NCBI GenBank assembly: GCA_026419785.1
Contig: JAODTK010001666.1
Location: 124,001 to 188,000 of the forward strand
Source: Sclerodactyla briareus
Lineage: Eukaryota; Echinodermata; Holothuroidea; Dendrochirotida; Sclerodactylidae
Length of the DNA: 64,000 nucleotides
Reading direction: 5' to 3'
Shown here piece by piece: positions 1-15,216 of the stretch (position 1 is the stretch's first letter; every line of letters begins with the position of its first letter). The position numbers were made by a program, and so were the translations under genes. The notes under the pieces are model-generated. The model was not told the DNA's origin. It ran no database searches and saw only the letters and a list, made by a program, of their open reading frames with translations.

Positions 1-844
1 CGTAGCTCTGGTTGCAGAATGGCGAAGGATGCTTCTTAAAAAGAAGTATTATGGAATTCTTCTTGTGAACATTTTGTTAGTTTTCATGGATCCAAACCAT
101 GTTTGATCGTAATTTTTGACAGGTCCTTTGAAAAATGCATGTTCGGCTTCCCATTTCTAATTTTATACAATACCTCACCATCACAAATTGATGAAAAAAA
201 AACCCCTCAAAATGCAAACTTCACTTTCTAGAGGGACGATCTATCATTTGGCCTACTCTATACTAGGAAGACGTAATGAATAGTTGAGGCTGGTTTAAGG
301 TAATTGGAGAAGAATTTGTGAGGGTCGAATGAGAAATGACTACCATGTGTCACTCAATTGCAAAACGGTGAAGCTTGTTCCCGAAACGATTGGCCATGCT
401 TTTGAAACACCCAAAATTTGAAGAAAAATCAGTTTTGCAAAAAAACACATGTCTGTCGGGTGGGGGTCCCATGAGACAAAATGAAAGTTGGTCTCAAACA
501 ATCGCCATGTTTCAAAATACGCAAATCTAGCTTGAACTAAGTTCATCAATAAGGTTATAAGTTTGAACAGGGTAACTGCCGTTTGCTATAAAGTGTAGTT
601 AGCCCTGGGACCCCACTTGAGGGCCATATTGCTTCAAAACTCCTTGCTGATTTGCATTCGTGGTTAGACCACATGCCGTTAGTTGCTAAAAGTGGGGATG
701 ATTTGACCGTTCTGGGGTTTACCCGCCCCCCTATTTTTCTAATACCTGCCTTTATAGTAAAATATGATGATAAATTAATGTGTCTCCAAGTTTGTGGCCA
801 GCCTTTAATTGGCTACACTGAATGCTGTTGTTTTCTCCATGCAG
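1..844 (+). other. Gene 1 intron or 5' region, no exon recognised
   Basis: AT-rich, unremarkable sequence. I see no SLC43 N-terminal exon here and no repeat with a clear border. Confidence 0.5.
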
Positions 845-969
845 CGCTAGCGTCACCGTTGGGTTCCTCTGCCTGTCGCTGAGTTCTGCAGATTCGCCAT
901 ATCTTCTGTTTCCAGCAGCATTCTTCATGGTGCATGGGAGGCATACAGATCCTCGTCTGCAATCTACAG
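845..969 (+). CDS. SLC43A3: Gene 1 exon a: helix 3-4 region of SLC43-like carrier
   Basis: The acceptor is tttctccatgcag and the donor is ctacag|gtaggc. The first frame reads [18 protein letters not shown] then [11 protein letters not shown]. After about position 931 the family signal continues one frame over as [12 protein letters not shown]. This is the usual SLC43 exon that ends on a complete Gln codon (phase 0). One extra base around gtgcatgg explains the frame jump. No earlier exon was recognised between 1 and 844. Confidence 0.8.
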
Positions 970-3900
970 GTAGGCCTACGAATCCACAGTGAAAAAAAAA
1001 AATGCAAATTTAACGATGAAATGTGGGAATGGCCGTCAGCAAGAATTTTTCAAAAAATGTTTTCTTTTTTCATTTGTGATAAAAAGCATGCTCACTATTA
1101 GTTTTGCAGCATAAAATATGCTAATGAGTCATCTAATTTTGCATTATTTATGATAATTTAAGTTTTGTCCGCAATTCTTCTATGAATACTTTAGATATTG
1201 TCCCACCTTCCTGTCTGTCCCAAGTTTTCTTTAACAAGTTTTTGGATCACACTGAGGTCTCCATTCATTGTTTCTGAATTGCGTATTTGTGCAAAATCTT
1301 AGTCTGTCGGATTTTCATCACACTGGTGGATTTTCTACCTTTAGTCCCCAAAACTGTTGACATGGTCACTGGAGGTCATTCAATGTGCCTAATTTGCCTA
1401 ATTCATGCAACGTGATCTAGGCTTGTTGGATTTCCATGGAAATCATCATTCCAGTCCACCATGGGTCCTGAGCTTTCAAATTAGAAGAACGTTCCTGGAG
1501 TATGTGTCTAATCTAATTTGCATATTTTATCAATTCAGTCCACATTTTCACAAAACTTTGGTAGACATGGTCAACAACAGTCCTAGAATTGAAAGAGAAA
1601 TTCCCCCTCCATACTTGGGTGATGGAGTGGGGGGGGGGGGGGGGGGGGGGGGGGGTCAGGAGCAAAATTCAATATCTCAACAACTGTACATGTATGTCTG
1701 ATTTTCATCAAGCCTGTTCATCAGTGATATTAGTGAATAGTACCAACACCGACGTCATGGGTTCGTCATTGATGGTCCTCATTCAATTCATGAGGACCGT
1801 GGCTACTGGTCATTCACCAAAACAAAAGGTCTTGTGAACATGGTACACATGGAATGAAAAGAGAAATTGCTCCCATACTTCGTTGGTGGAAAAAAAAAAA
1901 AAAAATTGCCTAAATACTGAGCAGATATCCCTATGTTTTGACCAATCTTAATATCATGTGGGCCAGGGCTTAGGAGTAAAATCATGAATATGTCAAAGGC
2001 TTGACAACCGTAGGTCCAATTTTCCTCAAAATTGTTTTTGCCTTAGTGGAGAGTCCTAAGAGTCCACTAATGGTATTGTAATGGTTGGTTGTCAATTATT
2101 ATGAGTACGAGCCCCAAGTGATTTAACAGGAAAAGTCTTGTGGATATGGTATTATCGATGACAAGAAGAGATATTGCTCTTATATTTGGGTGGTGGATGC
2201 CTAGTGTGTAGATGGTCTCTGTCTATTTCAGGCATTGCTTGAAAGCCGAATCATAAAATGTCAATAACTAGATAAACAGGGTTATTCATGTGGGGGTAAG
2301 GGTTGTCTCCCACCACCTTCTTTTTGTGTTATTCTGCAAATGTTTCTCACACCAACAAAGTTGCTAGTTGAGCTGTGCCCATGCCTTAGACTTGACAATC
2401 TGCTAGTCTTCTAAAACTCAGGGTAGGCAACACAAAGCCTGTGTCTTTCTTGTAAACCCAAATTTCTGATTATGGTGTCTAATGAGAGCACAGTTAGAAC
2501 CGAACAAAAGGTCTGAAACCGAGTTCAGTCAAAGGTTTGCTCATCTTTGGCAATCAAACGACCAAAATATTTGGTTCTCATAATTATGTTTGTGTGAATG
2601 CATTTTTGCTCTGGAACATTTTGTTGGTACAACTTGTATAATATATCTGCTAGTCCCGAGAATCATTTTTCCTAATATCTGCATTGAAGTGGTGCACTTC
2701 TATTAGAAGGTAATGGTATAAATAGATGTAAAAGACTAAGGGGCTGGGGCAAACTGTAGCCACTGCTATTATGCATTTAAATTCTGCTGTTATTATCTGA
2801 AAGCTAGCAAACCCCTTCCTTTATATACCTCTGAGATTGGATTGGTTGGAACCAACTCAATACTATTATATGGAAACAAGGGATGACTGCAGAGCAAGTG
2901 AGATTGGCAGTTGGGGAACAAGTGTTAGCAGTTGGCACTAATGAAATGAATATTCAGAGGGAATTCAATCTTTTTTTTTTTGAGGGAGAGGGCAAGGATG
3001 TGCCTGGGAAATTCATAGTGCCGGGTAAAAATTTGGTCATGTAGGACAGTGGACAGCTGTGAAGTGCATTATTGTATGCAAGTTGATAGAAAACAAGGGG
3101 GGAGAGTGCTGGGTAAATTAGGGTAAATTGAGTGCCAGGTTAAATGCCTGAGTGCCGGGCACCACGCCCAGTGGCGCCCGACGTGGGCACATCTCTGAGA
3201 GGGATTTTCAAATTCAAGGTGGGTTTCCCTATCAGCATCATGCCAGTTTGAGCTAAGCTGTTTGTTAAAAAAGATGGAAAAACTGGGAGGCAGTTCCCTA
3301 CAACATATACTTTGATGGAAGGTTTTAATGAAAGACAGTCGGAATCTGACCATTCCACCCCTTAGCACAAACACTGTCGAGGACCCACAAGTTTGTATTC
3401 TGTTGCAACTTGACTGGTCATATCAAATATAGGTAACTCTTCCTGATTGTTTTGTTCAATAGGTTTTGTATTTTTTATAATACAAGAATATTGTATGACT
3501 TGGGCTAATTTGGTTTTCCAGCTGCCCAGTTTCCACTGTGCGCAGTCAATACACATGTACAGTAGGCTATAAACAAATTCATCCATAGAAAAATTGGACT
3601 ATGTAATGTGTCAATGCCCCGTGAATGCTTCAACTTTATACCATCACCTTTCCATTTTTACAACCCACAATCGCAAAAAGCATGAGAACACGGTCTGGTG
3701 GTTATGCAGTATTTGAATGAGGGCACCTTCTGTAAGCACTATTGAAGCTTACAGTTTGATGTACAGTAAGTAGATAATAAGGCATTCGGCTGAGCCACAG
3801 TGAGTTTTATTGGGCAGATTTCATCCGTCTCTTTCTCACAATAGTTCAGTCTGTTGGTGTTTTAAGAAAGGGGGATGTTGTAGGCTGACTACAACATTGG

Positions 3901-6900
3901 TGATGTGATGTATTCCCCCCTCCCACTCACTTTTTGGCTTCACGGAAGCATTATTTGTTTATCTGTGGGGACCGCTGCTGTCCCCACACGTGCAATAGAT
4001 CGGGACAGCCTATGTTTCAAGGGTAGAACCTCATGCTGTAAATTGATAGGGAGTCCAAAGCAGTGCAAAGCAATGTTCTGTGTGGGCAATAGTCTAGACA
4101 ATAGGTATGGGCTATGGAGGCTCCCATAAAAGTTGGGGGTCATCCTCCCCCCCCCCCCTCCTTCCCTCTCGTTGGGTATGCCCTTGGTAATGGCATTCTT
4201 CACCAGTGGAGAGAACCAGCTAGGGCATTTGGTGGTAGGGTTTTAGTGACATCAGCAGGTTTGGTATCAAATCTTCACCATCTCATGTTCACAATACTGT
4301 ACGGATGTTTTGAGAACAGTGGGTACTGCATGTGGACCCAAAGATGTTGATGTGGCATATATCTCAGTGCCTATATAGCGCTTTTCCACGTTGAAACGCA
4401 CGCTACTATTCACAAGTCCCCCCAGAAGGTCCCCGCATTTACACTGGGTAGCGTTAGTCATTTGAAGAGATATGCCTTGTCCAACTACACTGCAGAGAGG
4501 CACCCAGGGTTTTGATTGGTTTCAAACTGTAATCAACTGTTTCGCGGTCCGGACCATTTCCGATTAAGCTAACCCACCTCCCCCCAATATTCTCCCCTCT
4601 TGTTATTATGACAGTGTTGTCTTTCTTGCGAGGATCTGTCCTGCTCCCCCTCCACCTACACCCATATCCCCTCCAAATGTACCGTGGCATCATTGCGAAT
4701 ACTGATTGTATCTTGCCAAACGCTGGCATTTTAAACTGGGTATTGGGTGCTCTAAAGCAGCATTGGGTGCAACCAGCTCTTGAAGAGTCGTAAAGAAGGT
4801 ACAACACTCTCCGTTTTTTGGCGGTCCGTTTCGAACACGCTCACGATCCTCGGTGTTCGATTGGACACATGGGTATGTGCGTGTGTACTTTGCCTGATCT
4901 GCCCAATGAAGCACGACTGTCAAAAAAGAAGAGGTATGTTCCCTCGCAACTGTTAACAAAGGTTTGTAGCCCATGTAGCACCATGTTTTGGGAGGGAATC
5001 ACCACATTATTTGTACTTCACTCCTGTGGTTGGTGTCAGTTGCATAATACTTAATATCTATTTCACATACTCTACTACCCCTTATCGACCATGCACAGAC
5101 TCAATATGATACCGATGTGTGGTATTTTCACATAGTACCAGGTTGGCAACCCCATCGCCCGAGTTTGTACTTTGACTACCCCCTTTCAGATAAAGTCGAA
5201 AGCATATCCGCATTTACTTCCCACAAAGCAGCAGATGCACCCCCAAAAAATATTATGGATTAATTTTTGAAGGATAACCTTTCCGGCGGATAAATCTTCA
5301 AGCTAATACCTCTGTGCCACCTACACGAGAGGTGAAGTTTTGCAGCAGGACATAAAATTTTGCAAGAACATGCTTTTACCCTCCCTACATTCAGATAACA
5401 CATCAATTTGATTTCATCACGGTTTTTGGGTGGGTATGCAGGATCCAACATTGGGCCTGGTATAAGTGGTTTGGGGCTGCCACACAGTGCAAAATACACT
5501 ATACCTATGCCCAAAACCTACTGGTTGGACTCTCATTTTATAAACTGAGTGAATTCCAGTTAAAAGATACAGGATGACCAAATATGGGCCCGATGGTTGC
5601 CAAAGGTGCTTGGGTTTCTCCCTTTCAGGGTCCTGCGAGCCTGCACACGTGGCAGATCCGAACACTGGTTGCATGAATTGAAAGACAGCAATAACAATCC
5701 ATGTTGTCGTTACGTGACACAGACGCCCATGATCTGACCACCTCCTGGTAGCCTACCTTTGTGCCTGAAATATGAAAAGATCCTCTGCCGGGGCCATGAC
5801 AGCTGTACAGCTACTCTTCGTCCGGATCGATATGTTCGGGGTGATCAGAGTGGGGGTAGGGAAGGGGGTAGGGAAGTTTGTCCACAAACAAGGCTTGTGG
5901 CATCTCGGCCATCGATTCCTTGCTATTTGAATAGTCAGCATGCATAAGGTCTCTCTAATATAGTAACCAAGGTCTTTCACATACCACTCACAAGTTTCTT
6001 GATCTACTCTCTTTGCTCATCTTGGATCACTCGAAAAGGCCGATAATTAACCGCCTCTTCAAAGGGACCGACTCTCAATTGAGCGCCATTTTCCTCCGGA
6101 ATTCTGGTTTCCGTGACCGCAATGCCCTCTATCCCGCCAAGAATAGCTCAGGCGCCAATGGATCACTCAGGAGCTATCCCCCTTGGACAATCATTTGAAG
6201 GGTACAGGCCACCCACTGCTGCTCTCCGACCTGAAAAATGTGGGATAACCCCTATAAATAACGGGAATACATGTACATGAACAGGCTAGGTCACACAGTC
6301 CAACGTCCTCAGGCTAGGACAGGCTAGCCTAGGCTTGAACCGTCTTCCTATTTCGCACAATTGGTACCAATGTTAAAGGTTATCTACTGCGTCAGCCTCA
6401 GCTTGACTTGTGACTATGATTCTGAATATTCAGGCCATCATAGCCGTGTGTAAAATGACCGAAAATGCTAAAATTGTAATTTTTGGCAAAAATCATGTTT
6501 TTTACCCTAAAAATCAACCCCAAGTTGGAAAAGACGGGACGTCAACAGCTTTCAAATCAACAGCTGGCCTATTCGATCGATTTCAACCCTAATTTGGTCG
6601 ATTTGACTGCTCTCCCAAAATTTTCCAATTGGGCCTTTAGGGTGGCACACGCCTATTAATTTCCCCATTGACTTACACACTAAATTGGGTCCGTTCTCAG
6701 CCATCCAGGCACCTCCAGAAGTTCTACCTTGAACATCGCCATATACTGCTGCGAAGCAGAGTCTACCAATTCCCTGAATGTCCACTTCGATGTACCATGA
6801 CCATGTAGATTTTGAGCTAGTAGGGGATCGAAATTTAGCATTGGTATTTTTCGCCTCGTTTTCCGAACAGACACTCAACGAGGGCCTATTCTAGTCCATG

Positions 6901-9900
6901 AATTTTTAACGGCCAAAAGTGGACCAAATTCCATGAAATTTGTAGAGTTTGTACTTTGACTGACCCCCTTTCAGATAAAGTCGAAGCATATCCGCATTTA
7001 CTCCCACGAAGCAGCAGATGCACCCCCAAATAATATTATGGATTATTTTTGAAGGATAACCTTTTCATCGGATGAATCTTCAAGCTAATACCTATGTGCC
7101 ACCTTATAGTTGAATCATGCCGGTTACATAATAGACACTGTACGGGTACAGCTACTGGCTATTGGGCTTTACATTAGTACTTCCAGGTAAACGTAAATGT
7201 GATAACTAAGAACTGGTTCCTTTCCTGTTAAAATTCAGATATTTGTGATGTGTGTGTGTGTGTGAAGAGGGCGGGGGAAGAAGGGGGTGGGGGAAAAGGG
7301 GGGTTGTGTTGTCCAAGAGATGATGCTTGGTGATAAGAAGAGGGTATTCTGACACTGGCCTTTTGCACTGCCTGGTTGTTTTCAGTGTGGGAGTGGGGGA
7401 CAGTCATACAGCAAATTATTGGGCACTTGTGCATATTGGGCAGAAAGTTCAGACAAGGTTTCTACCCGTGCTCTATCTTTGCACAGATTTCACTCATTTT
7501 TGCCTGAAATCCGTTTGCCACTGGAATTTGGTATCTTCACAAAGGGACAACCTCTTATTCGTCCCAATCGTCAGCACTTGTGTATGCCCATGGCACTCTG
7601 GGTTATATGCTTAGTTTAGCAGGTGCCAATAGTAGAATGGCAATGTGGTAATATAAGTTTGTGTTTTCCTTGAATAACTGTGACATTGGTTGACAGTTGT
7701 CCAAATCGAAATGGCTGTAATTTGAATGGATAGCCTAGCTGGATACCACAGGAGTCTGTATATTGTTCGAAACTTGAGTGGAAAAGCTGATTTCTATGTG
7801 TACTATCCAGTGGGCAGTAAAACATTACTTACACCATATAATATTAGTATAATATAATATAGTTTGTAGTTAATGCTCCTGAAAAAATAACTCAGTTTCG
7901 CGCATGTTTTGTTAAGGTGCACATTTATAGTACATGTGTGGAGATATTCTGGTCTTCAGCTTGAGTTCTATTGTGAATATGGCAGAATGTTCAACTGTGA
8001 CTCGGGCAACCGAAGCTGGTTCTACTTTTATGAAGGCTGTGAAAAATTGATCCTGGGACCATGAGTACCATCGAACAGAGGTCACAACAGTCTATAATTT
8101 GATAATGACCTGGGTGGCCTTCCAAATAAACAGTGTTTGAGGATTTCAAGACCAGTTTGGCAGTTCTAAGCTGAACTAACGACACTTACAGCAGACTCAC
8201 TATGTGGATTGTAGGCTTGTTGGCCTGCTGAAATAATCTGCAAACTTCAAGGTTATTTTGGCTGCTGTGAACTACCCCCCCCCCCCCTCTCTGTCTGGAG
8301 ATAACACTACAGTGACTCCATGTTTGAACATCCAATATGTGGCTTTGGTTCCCTTTAAGATTGTCTTTTTAGCTACTGCCCAGATACCAGTTCTACCAAG
8401 TCTCATGTCTCTCTATCCATTTGTTTGTTTGTTCGTTCTTCCGATCTGTTCGTCTCATTCACTCACAACTTCTGAACCGTACATGCACTAAAGGTTGAAA
8501 CTTTGTGAGTGGACGAAGCATGTCACTGGCTAGGCAGAGTTCCATACAAGGGCCCATTTTATGATACTTCACAACAATGGTGTCTTGAAATGCATCTCCT
8601 CCCCACAAGCTTCGATTGATTTTCTCCAAATTTACAGGTATGGTCCTTGGGTAGAGGGCGCCATTGTGGTTGTTCAGGAATTTTGGGCCTAGGGCCACTT
8701 ACTAGTGAAATACTGCAAAACCTTGTATCTGCCTACAAATCTAGTTGCACCTATGCTGATGTTGGTCATAATGTTGGTCTAATAGCTGTACCTTCAGGTG
8801 CCCAGGGATTCGGAACCCATGGCCCATGTGGGCCCGAGGGCCCATCATATGGAATTATGCAATGCTTTCTCCCTTCCAATTTTTGGTGGGCACAGTACTG
8901 ACATTTCGTACCGATGATGGTCTAACATACTACCTTCGGGGTGTTCAGGGATTTTTTAACCATGTTCGGTCATAACGACAGTTTAATAGCCGTAACTTCA
9001 GGGTTCTCAGGAGTTTTGGACTTGAGACCCCGTTTATGGCCCGAGGCAGCCCATCATGTGCAATCATGCAAAATGGTTAGTCCCGCAACAAATATACTCA
9101 AAACGAATATAAAACCGATGTTAAGTTATACTCTCGTAAGCCCTCATCCTGAACTTTGCGAGCGCCCTGAGTGCTTTATCGGATGATATGTAATGTTCTG
9201 AGTGGTGCATTTTCCACCTGTTAGACAGTTTTGAATCAGTCAATTGTGGTGGAAGTATTGCCAAAAATCTCTGCACTTAATCATTGGTTTCTTTGTAATG
9301 AAATATTTGGAACATTTATATAGTTTTGAGCTATGCACCATTGGTGCTCTGTGCGCATATCGTGATTAGTGTTGATGAATCCCATTAGTTACCTCAATTA
9401 TTGACAACCCACTCTGGACCATTTCAGAAGCCATTTGTCTGTCCACACCTTTTGCTCCAGTTCTATGTTTTTTTTTTTAATCCTGCACCAAAAGCTCTTG
9501 GGGGGGGGGGGTGGTGGAAATCTGTCATCACCTTCTCATTATTCAGGCTCTGCACGGTTAGTCCTGATGTGGTCCCAGGAAAGATCTGTCACACTTTTCT
9601 CATTATGTTGGCTGCTATACAAGACTGCACGCTAGGAATTTGAGGCAGGCAGTTCAACTTACATGTTTTCACTGCTGCAGGCCTGGAGGTGTAATGGGAA
9701 TGAAGTTGGGTTAAATATTGCATTGGGGTGAGTTGTGCTGGGTACAGCACATATGTAGGCACATATCAGGTACATAGCACATGGTAGACAGTGTCAGAAG
9801 TCAATGTGACCATTTAACTACAACAATCACGAAAATGAGGACCATGTCTGAGGTTCCAGGATCATCATAATTCACTGAATGCATATTTCCGTCAAATCAT

Positions 9901-12900
9901 AAGAAAAACATTTTGGTTTGAAATAACCGTTGTACACCATTTACTGACCATGGCCCAAGTGCTCCATGTATCTCAAAGATCAAATGAAATATCACTTCAA
10001 AAATGTCTGGTTCTGAAATCCTCGGGACTAATTTAGTAAACCTCAGCCTATTTCACGCACACAGTAATTGTCCGCAGCTACCAAGACATTCCTTATTGCG
10101 CTCGTTTAGATTGCCTGCAGTACTGGGAGTAACTACTGAGAGTACCGCTGAATTATGTCACAGATTGTCATGCCCCGCTGAAAATATAATAATTCCAGCC
10201 CTTTCCTAGATTTATTACTCTTAATGTACCTGTGCCCAAAGCAATCTAATACCAGCAAGTGTTTTAGGACAGTACCTCACAGAACTGATTCATGTGTTCC
10301 GTGACACTAATCACAGCTGTATATGATCTAGCTAGACCTACTGAATTCACTGTGTTTAGATCTGACGAAACTTGGTGTCAGGTTGACTACATTTGGTCCA
10401 GACAAGAGTGAGGGTCATTCAGAGGTCACCAGAACCAAGCTCAGGAAGAGACTTTTACAAAGATGCGGGTCACAAGATCATTAAAAGTTTTAATTTGCAA
10501 AAAAAAAATAGTTTATGGATACTTTCAAATTTTGCTTGATTTTCATGAAATTTGGTGGGTATGTTTTGTTGGATTTTCATGGAACATATTTATAATTAGT
10601 GGCAGTGTCACTATTGATACTGATAATTTTAAATTAGTAATGGGGTCACTGGAAGCCAAGTATTGTGTCCAATTTGCATATATCTGGCAATTTTAGTCTC
10701 ATTCCAATAAAGCTTAATACTCCTTTGGTAGTCATAGTCACTAATCAGTCCTTATGAATTTAAAATTAATCACTGATTAGTAAGCTGTTTTCTGTTAATG
10801 CTACTACCAAAATTTGGAAAGCAAACATGGAATGCCTCGTAATTATTTACAGAGTGACTGATCGCGCAACCAGGCGTAGCACTGGGGGCAATCGCCTTGT
10901 ATTAATTGGTTTTGCTTACTAGAACTTAAGAAACTCCCATACTAACAACCTAGATAACCCTGTTGAACATGGCTGAATATTAAGGGACAAGGCTAAGACG
11001 AGACCTTCAATCAGCTGAATTTTTAGTCAGGACTGTTGATTCAGTTGACGTGGTGATTCGGTTGAAGTTGAAATCCAATCCCGGAACTGACAAAACATAA
11101 AAATACTGGAGATATGTATCTCTAATTATCCAAAGGGGTAGGGCAACTTCTACCTTTGGTCAAGGGCAATGTGCTATAGCTATAGTGTTCACACTATAAC
11201 TATAGTACAGCGGAAGGTGGTTTTCCAAAGCATGTAGGATAGCCCTACAAACTGATACTGATGAAAGTTGAACTGATGGAACTGATGAAAGAGAAAACAC
11301 ACAGCAAAACAAGACACAGCAAAACAAGAGAATTTAAGCAACATTATTATATCATTGCTAGTGTCACTCTGACTATCTGTCTGTTATTGCAAAAATGACG
11401 ATTAGAGCCAGCAAGTCCAACAATCAGAAATGAGTATTTTGCAATAATGGATCGCTGGGGTTATATTATTATACATTAATTGTATATGTTCCAGATATCC
11501 CTTGTATACCCTGTGAGATATAAACTATGGTTTATATTCATGCCTGGAAATGAAACAGTGACCTATTATTTCAAAGCCCCAAATGAAATTGATCTTGGCT
11601 ACATTCAACTGCAGAAGAAAGTCATCATTTTGACCTTCTATCCTTGGTCACCTCTGTTGGCAATAGGCCTGCAGATCAATTGTGACCAATGGAGCAAAGA
11701 ATAGCTCATTAAAAGCCTGAGCCCTTGGCTGATTGGTCCTGTGACCTTGCTTGAGTGAGTCAATATCAATCAAGTCGATTGTTGATGGAAAAAATATTAC
11801 AGACTGGCCATGCATGCACACCACTTACTTACATCCGAGGCAATTCACTGATCCTTGTGAAGTATACAGAGTCAATTCATGAGACCAACAAAGTCAAAAA
11901 TCCATCGTTAACCTTGTTACTGAATAATGAGGAATGTTTAAAAAAGCATAGAGAGGGAATCCAAAGAGGGCAAATAGCTTAGGAAGGTAACAGGGAGAAA
12001 GCCATGAGGGACAAAATATTGATGAAGTTACTCTAATGCCAGTTGACAAAACTGCACTCAACTATGCTCAACTACACTCAACTACACTCAACTATGCTCA
12101 ACTACGCTCAACTACACTTTCATCTCTTCAGTAGATGTACTACTACTCGGTTTTGTTAACCCTTCCCATGTTGAAATTGAGGGCAGGCTCTGTTTTGATT
12201 TGCTGATTTTATCAAATGGGACAGGCCAAGGTCAGGTTGAGTCTTTACCAAGATCTGAGACTGACTACCAGTTGTGCTAGAATCTGGTACTGCCTGCATG
12301 GCACAATAACTGGTGTTGATCGAGATGTGCTCTTATGTAAATTTAGTTGTTGAAGCTGCTACCGTAGGAGGCGAGGTCCAGGCTGATCCTCACAGAGGGA
12401 AGGAATCAACACCCAGGAGTATCAAGGGCGCAACCGTGTGTTGAACGTTGGCGGGGTCCAAAACAGTAAAACGCAATATTATGTGTGGGCGGACCTTGGT
12501 ATAGCGCGGCTAATAATGTTGGTGGGGTCACCACCTCACTGATCCCCTCTCCCAGTGGCTTCACCCAGAAAGTGAGCCATTTCACAGTTGTAAATGGTCA
12601 CCACTAAACTGCTCGGAGGTATAGACGAGATCCTTCGTAGCTCTATCATTACAGCCTATATTTAAACTGTCACCACTCTTTTAGAACGCAACCGTTTCAT
12701 CCCATGTTCTCAGATATTATCGTTGATAAATATGGGGGGGGGGGAATCTGTCGAGTTTTTTTAGCTGGTAGGATGTGTAGTTTTCGTCAGAGAAGTTTGG
12801 ATGGATTGTTTTGCACACAGTATGTACAACGTCAATGACTTTTGACATAAAAGTATTATCATCTCATTAACTATAGCCGTTGACAGGCTTATTTAGAGGA

Positions 12901-15182
12901 GAGAAGTACATTATACGACAGAGCAATAAAGTTCTATTATTTTCAATTTTTTTTTCCATTCAGGTCGGGAATCTCTTCGGAAGGCGGAAGGGGACGATAG
13001 TGACACTTCTCAGTGGTACATTCGACTCATCAACGGTAGTGATGTTTGTCATAAAGGTAGTGGTATGTTTCACACAGATTTCTTGAAGTGCAAATTTTCT
13101 TACATAGGTAGAAATGAGGGCAGTGCCTTATAGGTACCTGCGGTACTATTCCGTACCAGTCCTATAGATGAGACAAGCCACATAGCCCGTGGTTGGCGCA
13201 CCGTCTCGGGTACCTCAGGTAAGGTTGGGGGGATGGGTCAGGCGCAGGCCTGGGCGCTTGCCAGGAGGTGGCATGGTGATTGGAAATGGCAGGTGGATGC
13301 AGCTAGGTGTTGTCCCGTCGCAACCAAGATATATGGGCGCACATCCCGTGGGGGATGGAGAGAGTATATATATATTCCCCACTTTCTTGGCGATGCTGCT
13401 ATTGACTTTCATTCACACAGTAATTTCTAGTTCAAAGGTTTCTCATCACCCCCCGACCCCACTTTGTCACATGGAATATGTCTCCCGCTAGGTCTCTTAC
13501 TCCAATTATTTTTTTCTTCTTCAAGCAACTGAGTGGATTAGATGGAATAGGGCTTAGGGTTGCACACCCCTATTAATTTCTCTCCATTGACTTACACGCT
13601 ATATGGGCATCTCCAAAGACTGTCCGAATATCTACCTACTCCAGCGAAGTGCAATTCAATGTATTATGACAGTGTAGATTTTTAGCAAAGTACTTTCACT
13701 TACTACTCGATTTTCTGACAGCCACTCAACGAGGGCCTACTTTTAGTCCATAGAATTGTAAAATAGCCAAAAGTGGTCCAATTCTCCTGAAATTTTCGGC
13801 ATTTGTGCTTTCATTAGCCTCCTTTCAGATAAAGTAGGAAGTACGGATTCTGCATTTCCTTCCCACAAGTGCCAGATGTAGCTCCCAATAATATTATGGA
13901 CTGATTTTTATAAGGTTCACTGATGAATCTCCAAGCTAATGGTAGACTGTCTCCTGAAGTTTTGAAAGCAGCTACAAGGAGATTTGCCCAAGCTTAACCC
14001 ACATTCTAAATACAAGCTTGGAAGCTAGCATCATGTTGAGGAAAAAATACTCAAGTTATCCTGATATTAAGAAGAAACTGCCGAAGGAAGTAATGACAAA
14101 AGAGGCAAAACACCCTATCTTTTTTTTAATTCCTTGACTGAAGTCACGGAATCTATGCAGTCATGACAGTGTTTTCTCTGTGTGTGTTGTTTGTGTGTCA
14201 GTGTGATGCCTGGCTTGTGAAGAGCATAACTCACCCCACCTGGATGGATGAAGCTCATACTTGATATGTGGGTTCCTCTTAATGAGTACACAATCCCCTA
14301 AAATGTGGTGGAAAAAAAACAAAGAAATACGCACGTATGTTTTTGGGTATGGTCACTTGGTCATCAAGGTCTAGAGTCTAAAATTCTTTTGAAGAGGATA
14401 AGTCCAGAATGCTGGTCCCAAACAAGCTGAAATTTGGTTGTAGCTTTCTTATGGGGAGTACAAGCACCCTATTTTTGGTGTAGACCAGCGGTCATTTTGG
14501 GGAAAAAATTGGAAATTGTGAAAAATCGATATTTTGGGCAATTTTAGCTGAAGAGCATAATCCGACCCCATGATCCCTATGGTTTAAGGGTCAGGTCGAA
14601 GGTCAGCCTCTCCCCCCTGAGTTCATTAAAGTCAAGTCGGAAACTTTATAACACGATGTGTCCTGAATGCCTGATCTGATCAGGTTGAAATGTGGTATGC
14701 AGCTTTCTTATGGGGGATACAATAACCCCATTACTGTTGGTGTAGACTGGGAGTCATTTTTGGGAAGAGATTAGGAAATTGTGGATTTTTTATTTTTCAT
14801 ACAGACATATACTGTATCAATTTCGGCTTGGTAACACAATTACTCATCGCTTGGTATGTGGGTTCATTTTAAAGAGTACATGGTCCCTATTGTTTCGGGG
14901 GTCAGGTCAGCGGTCATCTGATCTGATGCCTGCTATTCCTTGCCTGAAAGTATCTTGTATCTGTACATAAGTCGGGTCCAAAGGAAAGTCGAGAAATCAC
15001 TAAGCCTCTTGGCTTTCTGGTTAGGCATCTATCAAGTCTTACGCAAATTATTGAATGTTTTTATCTTGTTTTCATTGTGTTAATATAACTGACTGTTTTG
15101 TCTCTTAACATGACTTTGCATTTTTTTTTGCTCAACCAGCTAAGCTATCTATCTATCTATCTATCTATCTAACTTTCTGTCT

Positions 15183-15216
<34 letters not shown>

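Larger units (their letters stand above)
970..12963 (+). other. Gene 1 intron, about 12 kb, repeat-rich
   Basis: No coding exon is recognisable. It holds a diverged ~290 bp tandem repeat (about 1557-2220), copies of dispersed families at 5161-5323, 6630-7105 and 8400-9060, several G or C runs (1628, 4148, 8277, 9498, 12734) and a 10-bp minisatellite at 12051-12117. Confidence 0.7.
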
